A stretch of DNA of 49,516 bases from Candidatus Peregrinibacteria bacterium GW2011_GWF2_38_29 (GCA_000992695.1 LBUS01000004.1:81454-130969); one strand, 5' to 3'; positions 18,147 to 26,884 are shown, numbered from the stretch's first letter. Made by a program: numbers and translations. Notes: generated from the sequence alone by a model not told the origin.

Positions 18147-19510
18147 ATCATGCCAAATGATTTTTTTTCATCTTTTGAATGAACAATTGCGTGCAAAAAG
18201 TCATAAGCATCACCCATGTCAGACTTCCATCCCATCAGATATAGATCAACAGAATCGTCGTTAAACGACGCCTCAAATTCCTCAGGTGCTTTAGATAAAA
18301 TAGTCACAGCAAAACCGGACTGATCAAGCATGCTTGCAATCTCTTTTCCAACATCAACCATTCCGGCAGGAACAACAAGTTTAATCGGAATGCTTTCAAA
18401 TTCAGAAATCACACTAATTGATTTAACGGCTTTTTCAGAATCATATTGAACGCCCAAAATGCTTTGATTAAAGCCAAAAACTCCACTGCTAACAAATTGA
18501 TTAACGGCTTTTGTATAACCAACTGAAGAAAGCATGAATCTCTTTTTATCAATGCTCATTGCGGCCGCTTCTCTCATTTCTTTTTTAGAAAAAACACCGG
18601 AATTCATATTAAACATAAGGAATGTGACTTCCAAGCTCGGCATTGTTTTAATATCAACTTTTGATTTATTTAAACTCTCAATATAAGACGGCGGAACATT
18701 GGCAAGCAAATCAACTTGACCACCGGAAATAGCCTTAATCCTCTGTTCAGGATCAGGCATGATAACAAATTTCAAATTTTTAACATAAGGCTTTTCGCCC
18801 CAATAATTATCGTAACGAGCAAAAGTCATTTGTTCATGTTTGCGCCATTCAACGAATCTATAAGATCCTGTCCCAACCGGCTTAACACTCTCACTATCAG
18901 CGGCATCTTTTGGCATTATTAGAACAAAAGAAAGCTTTTGTAAAAATAAAGGATCCGGCACATCTGTTGTAATTTTCAAAGTATCTTTATCAACAACTTC
19001 AATATGCATTCCGGCAACAAGATTTTTCATTTGCGACTTGGAAAAATTCTGAGCTCGCATAAAGCTTGCATAGACATCGTTCACATCAAGAGTTTTTAAA
19101 TTATGAAAACTCACATTTGGTCTAATTTTAAACGTCCACGTTTTATCATCAATTTGACCATAGTTCATAGCCAAAGCCCCTGAAATATTCAAAAACCTAT
19201 CTGTTTTAACAAGCGGTTCATATATTTGAACAAGTCTATTTCTGGTTTCAGGATCCATAAAAGTCGGCTCAAGTTCTTCAATCGGTTGAGCAAAAGCAAT
19301 TGTTAAATTTTCACGCTCAGCAATAACCGGCGCAGAATTGCTCGCAGTATCCACTCCAACACTCTCGGCTACAGGCTTTAAATAAGGCAAAAACTGAGCC
19401 TCAAGCTTTTTGTACATCTCAGGAAAAAATAAATTCAATGTAAGCCATATAAATAGCCCTATTACAGCAACTATCAACAAAAATTTGACTATTTTGCCTA
19501 AAAAATTCAT
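18140..19510 (-). CDS. Membrane-anchored peptide/substrate-binding protein (SBP family 5), C-terminally truncated by a frameshift
   Basis: An extracellular solute-binding protein of the oligopeptide/nickel ABC-importer class. The start chosen is the ATG at 19508-19510 (MNFLGKIVKFLL), preceded by AACCAAAATG. The product is 456 residues with an N-terminal membrane helix (about 6-28) and no lipobox, then the SBP_bac_5 fold: FMDPETRNRLVQIYEPLV, KIRPNVSFHN, LDVNDVYASFMRAQ, GTGSYRFVEW and IMPDPEQRIKAI. It stops at GMIK, about 60-70 residues short; the rest is in another frame at 17949-18146. No permease or ATPase genes are adjacent, so its transporter partner is not visible. It follows lepA with a 67-nt gap. 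Confidence 0.88.
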   Translation of the reverse strand: MNFLGKIVKFLLIVAVIGLFIWLTLNLFFPEMYKKLEAQFLPYLKPVAESVGVDTASNSAPVIAERENLTIAFAQPIEELEPTFMDPETRNRLVQIYEPLVKTDRFLNISGALAMNYGQIDDKTWTFKIRPNVSFHNLKTLDVNDVYASFMRAQNFSKSQMKNLVAGMHIEVVDKDTLKITTDVPDPLFLQKLSFVLIMPKDAADSESVKPVGTGSYRFVEWRKHEQMTFARYDNYWGEKPYVKNLKFVIMPDPEQRIKAISGGQVDLLANVPPSYIESLNKSKVDIKTMPSLEVTFLMFNMNSGVFSKKEMREAAAMSIDKKRFMLSSVGYTKAVNQFVSSGVFGFNQSILGVQYDSEKAVKSISVISEFESIPIKLVVPAGMVDVGKEIASMLDQSGFAVTILSKAPEEFEASFNDDSVDLYLMGWKSDMGDAYDFLHAIVHSKDEKKSFGMIK

Positions 19511-19577
19511 TTTGGTTTTTATTTTTCTTTTACTTCTTATTATTATTATAACACAAAACACATTCAAAATCAATCCC

Positions 19578-21395
19578 CTATTTCTTCAAAATCGCCATGA
19601 ATGCATCCTGCGGCAAAGTCACTCTTCCAACCTGTTTCATACGTTTTTTACCTTCTTTCTGTTTATTCAAAAGCTTATCTTTTCGAGTGCGATCACCACC
19701 ATAAAGCTTTGCGGTAACGTCTTTTTTATAAGCGGAAATCGTTTCACGAGCAACGACTTTACTGCCAATTGCAGCCTGAATTGCAATTTCAAACATCTCT
19801 TTTGGAATAACGTCTTTAAGTTTTTTTGCGAGAGCTCCACCAACATAATGCGCCTCACTTTTATGAACAATCGCGGAAAGCGCATCAACTTTTTCACCAG
19901 CAATCAAAATATCCAACTTCACCAAATCCTCCTCACGAAATTCAATCATTTCATAGTTCATAGAAGCATAACCGGAACTAATGCTTTTTAATTTATCGTA
20001 AAAATCAATAATTATAGAAATAAGAGGAATTTCAAAAAGCAAAATAACGCGATTTTCATTGATATATTGCATACTTTGATAAATGCCACGACGCTTTTGC
20101 GTAAGCTCCATAAGTTCACCGATATATTCTTTTGGCGAAACAATCTCAAGCTTTGCCCATAGCTCTTTTACCCCATTTATAAAAGATCTATCAGGCATTT
20201 GAGACGGTGTGCTGATTGTGGCTTCATGGCCATCCGTATACATAAGAATATGTGAAACACCAGGAGCCGTAACAACAAGATTCAAATTATATTCACGCTC
20301 AAGCCTTTCCTGAACAATATCAAGATGAAGGAGTCCCAAAAATCCGCATCTAAAACCCTGTCCAAGAGCGGTTGACTGTTCCGGCTCAAAAGTTAAAGCC
20401 GCATCATTCAAGCGTAATTTTTGAAGAGCTTCACGCAAAGCCGGATAATCGTCTCCATCAACGCAAAAAACACTGGCAAAAACATATGGATTCACCTCTT
20501 TATAACCGGGCAACGGCACAGCGTCTTTTATATCAATATGTAAATTTCCCGGAGACCAAACTGTATCACCAACTCTGGCCTGCGCAACTTCTTTCAAACC
20601 CGTAACGATATATCCAACTTCACCGCTGGAAAGTTTATCAGCCGCAAAATAAGTCGGTTTAAAATATCCGACTTCAAGAACCTCGACTTTTTCTCTATTT
20701 GAAATAAAATAGATTGTATCACCGCGTTTTACCTCACCGGACTTAAGCCTAACATAAGCCACAACTCCGCGATACGAATCAAAAACAGAATCAAAAATCA
20801 AACCCTTAATTTCATTATTTTCATTCAAAGAAACAGGCGCCGGAACTTTTTTGATAACCGCTTCCAAAACCTTTTCAACATTTGTTCCATCTTTTGCAGA
20901 AACCGCAATAACATCTTCAGGTTTAATCCCAAAAGCATTTTCGAGTTCCTTCAAAACCTTTGGAACATCCGCCGCCGGCAAATCAATTTTATTTATAACC
21001 GGAATAATCGTTAAATCATGCTCAATCGCCATATAAGAGTTTGCAAGTGTTTGCGCTTGAATCCCCTGCGTAGCATCGATAAGCAAAATAGCACCTTCAC
21101 AAGCCGCCAAACTACGTGAAACTTCATACATAAAATCCACATGTCCGGGCGTATCAATCAAGTTCAAAATATAATTTTCACCTTCGTACGTCCAATCCAT
21201 GCGAACAGGCGTCAATTTGATCGTAATTCCCCTTTCCTGCTCCAAGTCCATAGAATCAAGCATTTGCCCATGCTTCATATTGCGCTTTTCGATGGTTCCC
21301 GTAACTTCCAAAAACCTATCCGCCAAAGTCGATTTTCCATGATCAATATGCGCAATAATACAAAAATTCCTGATGTTTTTAAGATGATTTTCCAT
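19578..21395 (-). CDS. lepA: Elongation factor 4 (LepA)
   Basis: A ribosome-binding GTPase that acts in initiation and elongation quality. The 605-residue protein starts at MENHLKNIRNFCIIAH (ATG 21393-21395); an in-frame TTG further up would add residues not found in the family. G1 AHIDHGKST, ERGITIK, G3 DTPGHVDF and G4 NKIDLP are present, as are the LepA-specific C-terminal segments (LCGFLGLLHLDI-like CGFLGLLHLDIVQERL, and RKDKLLNKQKEGKKRMK). It is preceded by a two-hairpin leader at 21403-21461. Confidence 0.97.
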   Translation of the reverse strand: MENHLKNIRNFCIIAHIDHGKSTLADRFLEVTGTIEKRNMKHGQMLDSMDLEQERGITIKLTPVRMDWTYEGENYILNLIDTPGHVDFMYEVSRSLAACEGAILLIDATQGIQAQTLANSYMAIEHDLTIIPVINKIDLPAADVPKVLKELENAFGIKPEDVIAVSAKDGTNVEKVLEAVIKKVPAPVSLNENNEIKGLIFDSVFDSYRGVVAYVRLKSGEVKRGDTIYFISNREKVEVLEVGYFKPTYFAADKLSSGEVGYIVTGLKEVAQARVGDTVWSPGNLHIDIKDAVPLPGYKEVNPYVFASVFCVDGDDYPALREALQKLRLNDAALTFEPEQSTALGQGFRCGFLGLLHLDIVQERLEREYNLNLVVTAPGVSHILMYTDGHEATISTPSQMPDRSFINGVKELWAKLEIVSPKEYIGELMELTQKRRGIYQSMQYINENRVILLFEIPLISIIIDFYDKLKSISSGYASMNYEMIEFREEDLVKLDILIAGEKVDALSAIVHKSEAHYVGGALAKKLKDVIPKEMFEIAIQAAIGSKVVARETISAYKKDVTAKLYGGDRTRKDKLLNKQKEGKKRMKQVGRVTLPQDAFMAILKK

Positions 21396-21402
21396 GTGCG
21401 GT

Positions 21403-21461
21403 GTTTGCTTCGCAAACAACTTTATTTATATAGACCTGTGTTCACTTACAGCGAACGGTCT
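21403..21461 (-). promoter_or_regulatory. Two-hairpin leader element upstream of lepA
   Basis: On the minus strand, hairpin 1 (21432-21461) is AGACC-GTTCGCT-GTA-AGTGAAC-ACA-GGTCT and hairpin 2 (21403-21417) is GTTTGC-GAA-GCAAAC; lepA starts 7 nt later. A homologous pair lies at 31302-31355 before the small membrane protein. Its stem bases differ but pairing, the GTA loop, the ACA bulge and the GAA loop are kept, which supports a conserved RNA structure. Confidence 0.7.
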
Positions 21462-21567
21462 GGCGGAAAGATTTTAACACGGGAACAGAGGCAACGGCAA
21501 CCATTAAGTTTTGAATTTCAACTTGTAGTTTTAACTTTTGAGCTTTGACATTTGAGCTCTTTCACCC

Positions 21568-21596
21568 TTGCTATTTTCCCCAAAATTTGCTATAAT
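21568..21596 (+). promoter_or_regulatory. Promoter of the prgI-like gene
   Basis: TTGCTA (21568-21573), a 17-bp spacer and TATAAT (21591-21596). The expected start lies about 16 nt before the ATG at 21619. Confidence 0.7.
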
Positions 21597-21618
21597 GATA
21601 TGAAAAACAAAAATAAAT

Positions 21619-22059
21619 ATGTCTACATACAAAGTCCCATCGGACGTACAACGTGAAGATACGATCGTAGGACCTCTTACAATGCGTCAATTGATTATAT
21701 GCGGCGCAGGAGGCGCGATATCTTACGTTATTTATGTTACATTAGCCAAAGACTACTATGTGGAAGTTTGGCTTTTACCTGTCGCTTTTTCAGTTATTTT
21801 AACAGTCACATTCGCGTTCGTAAAAATACACAATTTAAGCTTTTTCAGATACATACTTTATCTGATTGAATACATGGTTTTGCCTAAAAAAAGAGCATTC
21901 ATAAAAGGCTCAGGCGATGTATTCGCTTTTGAACCAATGGCAACACAAACGCAAAAGAAAGAAATAAAAGAAGTGAAAGACACAAAGCCAAAGAAAAGCA
22001 TTGACGAACTTGTCCACATTTTAGACCATCAAGGAATGATTAAAAAACCGCAGACATAA
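21619..22059 (+). CDS. PrgI-family membrane protein
   Basis: A small membrane protein of the type found next to VirB4/TraC genes in Gram-positive conjugation systems and in most CPR genomes; it is probably part of a type IV secretion- or pilus-like envelope complex. The 146-residue product has the family start (YKVPSDVQREDTIVGPLTMRQLI), two membrane helices (about residues 27-45 and 52-70), the segment SFFRYILYLIEYMVLPKKRAF, and a hydrophilic Lys-rich tail. It is followed after 35 nt by the TraC-like gene on the same strand. Exact role unknown. Confidence 0.85.
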   Translation: MSTYKVPSDVQREDTIVGPLTMRQLIICGAGGAISYVIYVTLAKDYYVEVWLLPVAFSVILTVTFAFVKIHNLSFFRYILYLIEYMVLPKKRAFIKGSGDVFAFEPMATQTQKKEIKEVKDTKPKKSIDELVHILDHQGMIKKPQT

Positions 22060-22094
22060 AACGAAAATATAAAAATAAAATTAACTAAAATATT

Positions 22095-22799
22095 ATGCCG
22101 GAATACGAAGACAGCGTGAAAAAAAGAAAACAAGGTCCTCAAATGAGCACTCAAATGTATATGCGCGTTTCCGAAATACACGACGATACGGTTGTGCTTA
22201 AAAACGGCGGCCTTAGAACTATTTTAAAGTGTACAGCTTTGAACTTTAACCTCAAATCCGAACAAGAACAAAACGCTTTAATTTCCGGTTATCAAGCATT
22301 TTTAAACACTCTCGATTTTCCTGTTCAAATCGTCGTTCGATCAAAGAAAATGGATATTGACCAATATATCGAAAAGTTAAAAAAACTCAGCGAAGGTCAA
22401 CAAAATCCCCTTCTTAGACAACAAACTTTTGAATACGCGGACTTCATCCAAAAACTTGTCGAATACGCGGATATTATGGCAAAAGAATTTTATGTCGTTG
22501 TGCCTTTTAACCCTTTTAGAGCGGAAAAAGCCAATTTCTTCGACAAATTCTTAGCCCGCCTCCGCCCGGCTGATTCAACTGCAGAAATCAAAAAACGCCA
22601 CTCCGAATTCGAACAATTAAAAAAAGACCTCACTCAACGCGTTAATGTCGTCAAATCAGGTCTCGAAAACTGCGGCGTCAAAAACGACCAGCTCTCCACC
22701 CAAGAACTCATCGAACTCTTTTATAACACCTACAATCCCCAAGCCTCACGAAATCAGAAGGTTAAGGATGTTGGACAATTGAATTTGGAGGTAAATTAA
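22095..22799 (+). CDS. TraC-like protein (VirB4 N-terminal-like domain)
   Basis: Resembles the stand-alone TraC-like domain that in CPR genomes usually sits between prgI and a VirB4-type ATPase gene. The 234-residue protein has MRVSEIHDDTVVLKNGGLRTILKC, a long helical middle rich in charged residues, and FYVVVPFNPF near residue 138. There is no Walker motif, so it is not itself an ATPase. The expected virB4 gene does not follow; the next genes are on the opposite strand and form a restriction-modification system. The start ATG is preceded by TTAACTAAAATATTATG. Confidence 0.75.
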   Translation: MPEYEDSVKKRKQGPQMSTQMYMRVSEIHDDTVVLKNGGLRTILKCTALNFNLKSEQEQNALISGYQAFLNTLDFPVQIVVRSKKMDIDQYIEKLKKLSEGQQNPLLRQQTFEYADFIQKLVEYADIMAKEFYVVVPFNPFRAEKANFFDKFLARLRPADSTAEIKKRHSEFEQLKKDLTQRVNVVKSGLENCGVKNDQLSTQELIELFYNTYNPQASRNQKVKDVGQLNLEVN

Positions 22800-22807
22800 G
22801 ATTGAAC

Positions 22808-23857
22808 CTATTTTAAAACCACGCAAGTATCGTCAGCAACAAGCTCACGAGTTAAAACACCTTTCTCTCTTTTTAGATTATTTAAATCTTCTTTTATTTT
22901 TCTTGCGATAGCAAATGCAAAATTTACAGGTACGGCATTACCAATCATCTTATACCCGTCAGCAACCTTTTTATATCTAAAAACAAAGCTATCTGCAAAT
23001 GTTTGAATCCTTGCACATTCGCGCACAGATAGTCGTCTATACAAATGCTCTTTACCTGGTATAAAAACTCTTATATCTTGCTCTATAAATTTCATCTTAG
23101 GCGCTTTGGGATGGATTGGAGCATGCCTGCCACCAGCCTGTATCGTGAATGACGGTTCATCCCAACTTCTGACTCTATTTCTAGACATATATATAGTTGA
23201 AAAACCACCATTCATGTATTCATGATTTGGTAATTTTAAAGAATTAGGATCATTTGCATTATTATATTGCAACGCTTCTTTTGGCTCAGGCATATCAAAA
23301 ATAGCATCTTTAAGAGTCAATTTTTTATTTTCTGCTTTCGGAAATTCAAAAGTTTTTCCTATACTTTTATGATAACCAACTATAATCACTCTTTTTCTAT
23401 CTTGCGGAACACTATAATCATAAGCATTAAGCAATTTATAAGTAACATTATAATTCAAACTTTTAAATTGATTTATTATTTCATGAAAAGCCTCTTTATG
23501 CCTTGGAAGTAAAATCCCTGATACATTTTCTGCCAAAAAAAATAACGGCTCTTTATCCTTAAGAACCCTTATATATTCATAAAACAATTTCCCTCTTTTA
23601 TCATTTATGCCGCGACCTGCGCCTGCCTCACTCCAACTTTGACATGGAGGCCCTCCGATTATTCCAATTGAACTTGGAATATCGATCGAAGGCACGTCTA
23701 CAATGCTTCTCTTGTCCAATATAGTATTTGGGAAATTTATTTCAAAAGTTTCCCAAATCGTTTCATCATATTCATTCGCCCAAATCGTATTAAAACCAGC
23801 CTTTTCAAATCCAAAATCTAAACCTCCTGCACCTGTAAATAATGAAATAATATCCAT
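22808..23857 (-). CDS. DNA cytosine-5 methyltransferase
   Basis: Modifies cytosine in the recognition site of the neighbouring restriction enzyme, using S-adenosylmethionine. The 349-residue product shows m5C motif I (DIISLFTGAGGLDFGFEKAG), motif IV with catalytic Cys near residue 72 (GGPPCQSWSEAG), motif VI (FLAENVSGIL), motif VIII (QDRKRVIIVGY) and motif X (GNAVPVNFAFAIARKI). All are intact, so the enzyme is probably active. It starts 3 nt after the endonuclease stop codon, so the two genes form one operon with the nuclease first. By linkage to an NgoPII-like nuclease I infer a GGCC target. It is convergent with the TraC-like gene, 8 nt away. Confidence 0.94.
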   Translation of the reverse strand: MDIISLFTGAGGLDFGFEKAGFNTIWANEYDETIWETFEINFPNTILDKRSIVDVPSIDIPSSIGIIGGPPCQSWSEAGAGRGINDKRGKLFYEYIRVLKDKEPLFFLAENVSGILLPRHKEAFHEIINQFKSLNYNVTYKLLNAYDYSVPQDRKRVIIVGYHKSIGKTFEFPKAENKKLTLKDAIFDMPEPKEALQYNNANDPNSLKLPNHEYMNGGFSTIYMSRNRVRSWDEPSFTIQAGGRHAPIHPKAPKMKFIEQDIRVFIPGKEHLYRRLSVRECARIQTFADSFVFRYKKVADGYKMIGNAVPVNFAFAIARKIKEDLNNLKREKGVLTRELVADDTCVVLK

Positions 23858-23860
23858 AAT

Positions 23861-24703
23861 TTATTTTGAAAATTTAATTAATTTTGCTTCTAACAATTTT
23901 GCGGGATTATTTGGTGATTTTATTTTTATATCACTTATACTTAAACTCGAGTTTACTAGTTTTTCCAAGCCTACTCTGTCTTTTTCCGGGAATGAATCGT
24001 ATTTTTCTTTTAACATTATCGCATTTACCGTTAATTCTTTATTGCTTTCAATACCAGCGATATAATCAAAAACTTTTGCTGGATTTTCTATCCCCCACAT
24101 ACCCCTTATTCTTAAATATGTTATACCCAATGGATCAACTTTATTTACACGACCTAGCTCTTCTGTATCTGAAAGCTCAACCCCATCTAATTCGTTAAGC
24201 CCAGTAGAAATACGTGTTTTTATTCTTTCATATATGTCTTTATTCGCAGCATAACAATTGCCGTAAACAAACCAAAGAGCAATTAACCGATTGTTCTTTA
24301 TAATTCCGATGCAATATATAATATCTTTCTCTTTCCATGCTTCACATAACCTACAATCTTTTGTAATCATAGGACTATCTACATATAATTTATCTTTTGG
24401 ATAAGAACTATTTAATGCAATCCCAGACCTCAAACTCTCAATTTTTTTCACTTCCAAAGCATCTCCTCCTTTAATAATCAAATCAGGTGGATTATTTTGA
24501 TTCCCTAAATAAGAAAAGTGATTGTTATAGATTAAATCTTTTTCTTCCCGCTTTGCATTTGATGATCCACAAAATAAGTCCCTTATATAAATTTCTAAAG
24601 CATCCCCCATGCTATTTGCTCGATTAGAAGACTTGCTATAAGCCTCTATATCAGCTGATTGAATCATTATTAGATTCTTCAAAGCAATCAATAAGTTAGT
24701 CAT
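23861..24703 (-). CDS. NgoPII-like type II restriction endonuclease
   Basis: A 280-residue protein resembling the NgoPII family of type II restriction enzymes. It has the segments NRANSMGDALEIYIRDLF, FSYLGNQNNPPDLIIKGGDALEVKK (given in two halves here: FSYLGNQNNPPDL and IKGGDALEVKK) and GRVNKVDPLGITYLRIRG. The PD...(D/E)xK pattern is visible as PPDL followed by ALEVKK, the expected metal-dependent nuclease site. NgoPII cuts GGCC, which is the likely but unproven specificity here. The gene is AT-rich with many ATA codons compared with the core genes, consistent with transfer. It is first in the operon; a minus-strand TATAAT lies about 35 nt upstream. Confidence 0.85.
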   Translation of the reverse strand: MTNLLIALKNLIMIQSADIEAYSKSSNRANSMGDALEIYIRDLFCGSSNAKREEKDLIYNNHFSYLGNQNNPPDLIIKGGDALEVKKIESLRSGIALNSSYPKDKLYVDSPMITKDCRLCEAWKEKDIIYCIGIIKNNRLIALWFVYGNCYAANKDIYERIKTRISTGLNELDGVELSDTEELGRVNKVDPLGITYLRIRGMWGIENPAKVFDYIAGIESNKELTVNAIMLKEKYDSFPEKDRVGLEKLVNSSLSISDIKIKSPNNPAKLLEAKLIKFSK

Positions 24704-24918
24704 GTTTTTTAGTTATTTTTTTCAATTCGATCGTAATTATATCATGCAAATATTAAATCCTTATAAAAAAATATTAAATTTTTCATAAACAATTAATGGT
24801 TATATTTAAAAACAACAATCACAAATTTTTGATAAAATCTCAACCCTGCTCTATTGTTACTCCCCATAAAATGCGCGACGTCTTAATTTATTAAAACCAA
24901 CCAACAAAGCAAACGGTA
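24704..24918. other. AT-rich gap with probable promoter of the restriction operon
   Basis: No gene seen. On the minus strand TATAAT near 24737-24742 is a possible -10 for the endonuclease gene. The rest is A/T-rich without a recognisable repeat. Confidence 0.4.
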
Positions 24919-25977
24919 TTATCTAGCAATATCCTTTACATTTTTAGCTATATTTATTATCTCAGTCGCTGGCGTTGTAACGGTTTGAATTTTAGATTTT
25001 GAATAATTTCCATTAATATTCGAAAAAAGAACGCTAATTCCCTCCTGCAGAACAATGGACCTGCTATTTTCAGACTGAGGAGTTGCTAAAAATAATTGAA
25101 GCGTCTTACCTATATTGCTTCTATGTTTATTTTCAACCTCAAGTTGTTTTTCCACTGAATAATTATTCGTTGCAAAAGACATGCCAATATAAAGCAATAA
25201 CAATACAGCTAAAGACAAAACCCCATATTCAATAATGTTTTCTATTGAAAAAAACCTTGTAAAAAAATTAATTTCAAAAATCTTTAAAACATATAAAATA
25301 ATATTTACAATCAACCACACAGCAATAATACAAAAGAAAATTTTTCTATTATATAACCAACCACCATTCCCATCATCACCAATAGCATTTTTCTCATGAA
25401 TTTTTGACTGTTCAAGGAAAAACTTAGCCAATTCCAAACTACCAACCTCGCCTTTTGAAATGCCAGTCTCTTCGACACCTTTTTTCGCCTCTTTAACATA
25501 ATTTTCCATCTTCGTCTTAATCTCCTCTATTCTATTCGAATCTTCATTCGCCTTCGTCAATAAATCATCTAGAGAATCCGCCGCTGGATCAGACAACAGG
25601 TTGTCTATTTTAACGTTTCTCAATATAGCATAAATTTTTCCGTATTGATTGCTATAGAAACTTTGTATATTAGCTATTACACCTTGCCTTATCTGAGTTG
25701 AATTAGCTTGACTAATGTCAAAATCCTGTATTTTAATAAAATTATTTTTTATATCATTTCTAAAATTTTCAACACGATCCCTGTCTTCCGGAAATAAAAT
25801 AGCGCGAAAATCTCGCAACTCTAATTGATATATAATGTCTAGCATATTTGAAAACACCTCTTCAACTTCAGAAAAATTCAACTTACCATGGCTAGGATTA
25901 TTAAGAATTTCTGTAAATTCAAATTGCGATATACTATCAGGATATTTATCTTTTACTTTAGAAAAATCCATATTCAT
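24919..25977 (-). CDS. Unknown two-helix membrane protein with coiled-coil segment
   Basis: Not recognised. The 352-residue product has a hydrophilic, helical N-terminal half, including a charged stretch around residues 150-165 (SNRIEEIKTKMENYVKEAKK) likely to form a coiled coil. Two membrane helices follow (FFCIIAVWLIVNIILYVL, and LSLAVLLLLYIGMSFA), then a C-terminal region of about 90 residues with VEKQLEVENKHRSNIGKTLQLFL. It starts ATG-AAT-ATG, so two starts are possible, two codons apart. It lies between the restriction operon and a HicB-like gene and shares their AT-rich composition, suggesting part of the same acquired island. A phage-defence role would be guesswork. Confidence 0.75.
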   Translation of the reverse strand: MNMDFSKVKDKYPDSISQFEFTEILNNPSHGKLNFSEVEEVFSNMLDIIYQLELRDFRAILFPEDRDRVENFRNDIKNNFIKIQDFDISQANSTQIRQGVIANIQSFYSNQYGKIYAILRNVKIDNLLSDPAADSLDDLLTKANEDSNRIEEIKTKMENYVKEAKKGVEETGISKGEVGSLELAKFFLEQSKIHEKNAIGDDGNGGWLYNRKIFFCIIAVWLIVNIILYVLKIFEINFFTRFFSIENIIEYGVLSLAVLLLLYIGMSFATNNYSVEKQLEVENKHRSNIGKTLQLFLATPQSENSRSIVLQEGISVLFSNINGNYSKSKIQTVTTPATEIINIAKNVKDIAR

Positions 25978-26109
25978 GTAAATAAATTAAAAAAATACTG
26001 TATTCAACTCCTTTTTATACGCATTCCCAAAAAAATACAAACATTTTATCGTTCTCACTCACAATAAAAAAACAATAAAATCTCTATAATCCTTCCGTTT
26101 GTAGGATAA

Positions 26110-26394
26110 TTAGCCATTGTTCGCGCAACATAAAGTCTTTTTTATCTCCCAATACTCATGTTGTTTGGAATTTTCATTTTTCACCTTATCAAACGATTCT
26201 TGCATCTCTTCAGGCAAATTCGGAATATGAAGCTTATCTCGATTTTTATCGTTTGCATAAGACTTAATCTCATATAGCAACCTATACACAACGATTTCAT
26301 GATCTTCATCATCTATGACAAGTCCAAGTTGAGGACAGATGCCATAAATGGATCCATTTTGCTTCAACGTTACTATTTCAAATGTTTTTTTCAT
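26110..26394 (-). CDS. HicB-like small protein, orphan
   Basis: A 94-residue protein whose first half (FEIVTLKQNGSIYGICPQLGLVIDDEDHEIVVYRLLYEIKSY, here split: IYGICPQLGLVIDDEDHEI and VVYRLLYEIKSY) fits the partial RNase-H fold of HicB antitoxins. In that fold a beta hairpin ends in CPxLG and is followed by a helix. No HicA toxin gene (a small dsRNA-binding domain) is visible beside it, and no DNA-binding domain follows; the C-terminus is instead a charged tail with two adjacent cysteines. It could be an orphan or a domesticated antitoxin. Family assignment is tentative. Confidence 0.6.
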   Translation of the reverse strand: MKKTFEIVTLKQNGSIYGICPQLGLVIDDEDHEIVVYRLLYEIKSYANDKNRDKLHIPNLPEEMQESFDKVKNENSKQHEYWEIKKTLCCANNG

Positions 26395-26518
26395 ATTAAT
26401 TGGGATTTGGCTTATTATATTATACCTCGAAATTCAAAAACGCAATAAATTTGTTAAAAAAATGATTTTCGTGCTCACGCGCACGACAAAAAACCAATAA
26501 ATTCTATTGGCTCTAAAA

Positions 26519-26652
26519 GCGTTTGCAAAAATGTTTAGGCAATGAGACTTTAGTCGAATTGCCGTTAGCACAGCGAGCGATTTTTGCAGTTAGCCATGAG
26601 ATTAATGGCGCTGCAAAAATCGCGAGCTTAAGCGTAAAACATTTTCGCAAAC
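26519..26652. repeat. Three-way-junction inverted-repeat element, copy 2
   Basis: The outer stem pairs 26519-26536 (GCGTTTGCAAAAATGTTT) with 26637-26652 (AAACATTTTCGCAAAC). The first inner hairpin is GGCAAT/ATTGCC (26538-26543, 26558-26563) with an inner GAC/GTC. The second is a 17-bp near-perfect stem (26573-26589 with 26611-26627) capped by GCCAT/ATGGC. It has the same architecture as 6045-6196 and shares TTAAGCGT before the closing strand. It lies between the 5S terminator and the HicB-like gene. Confidence 0.8.
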
Positions 26653-26674
26653 TCAGTCCGGAGAAAAAAGTATG

Positions 26675-26697
26675 AAAAAAGGACCCAATGGTCCTTG
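26675..26697 (-). terminator. Intrinsic terminator of the 23S-5S unit
   Basis: On the minus strand AAGGACC-ATT-GGGTCCTT is followed by a T-run, about 20 nt after the 3' end of 5S. Confidence 0.85.
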
Positions 26698-26716
26698 TTT
26701 CATCTTTTTAAAAAGC

Positions 26717-26842
26717 ATTGTGCTGGCAACGTCCTACTTTCCCGCGAGCTCTGCTCAGAGTATCATCGGCGAAGAATGGCTTAACTTCTGTGTTCGAAAT
26801 GGGAACAGGTGTAGCCCACTCTCTAAAATTACCAGCACAATG
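26717..26842 (-). rRNA. rrf: 5S ribosomal RNA
   Basis: Minus strand. Terminal helix TGTGCTGG/CCAGCACA; internal conserved segments CCCATTTCGAACACAGAAGTTAAGC (as CCCATTTCGAACACAG and GAAGTTAAGC) and GGGAAAGTAGG. It lies about 150 nt downstream of 23S, so it belongs to the same transcript. Ends are approximate by a few bases. Confidence 0.93.
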
Positions 26843-26884
26843 CCTTTTATAAGAATACAATATTTTAAATAACGTTTAAATGAA

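Noticed and set aside
26717-26842. Short plus-strand protein frame over 5S rRNA
   Set aside because: It is antisense to the 5S gene and starts in its terminator.
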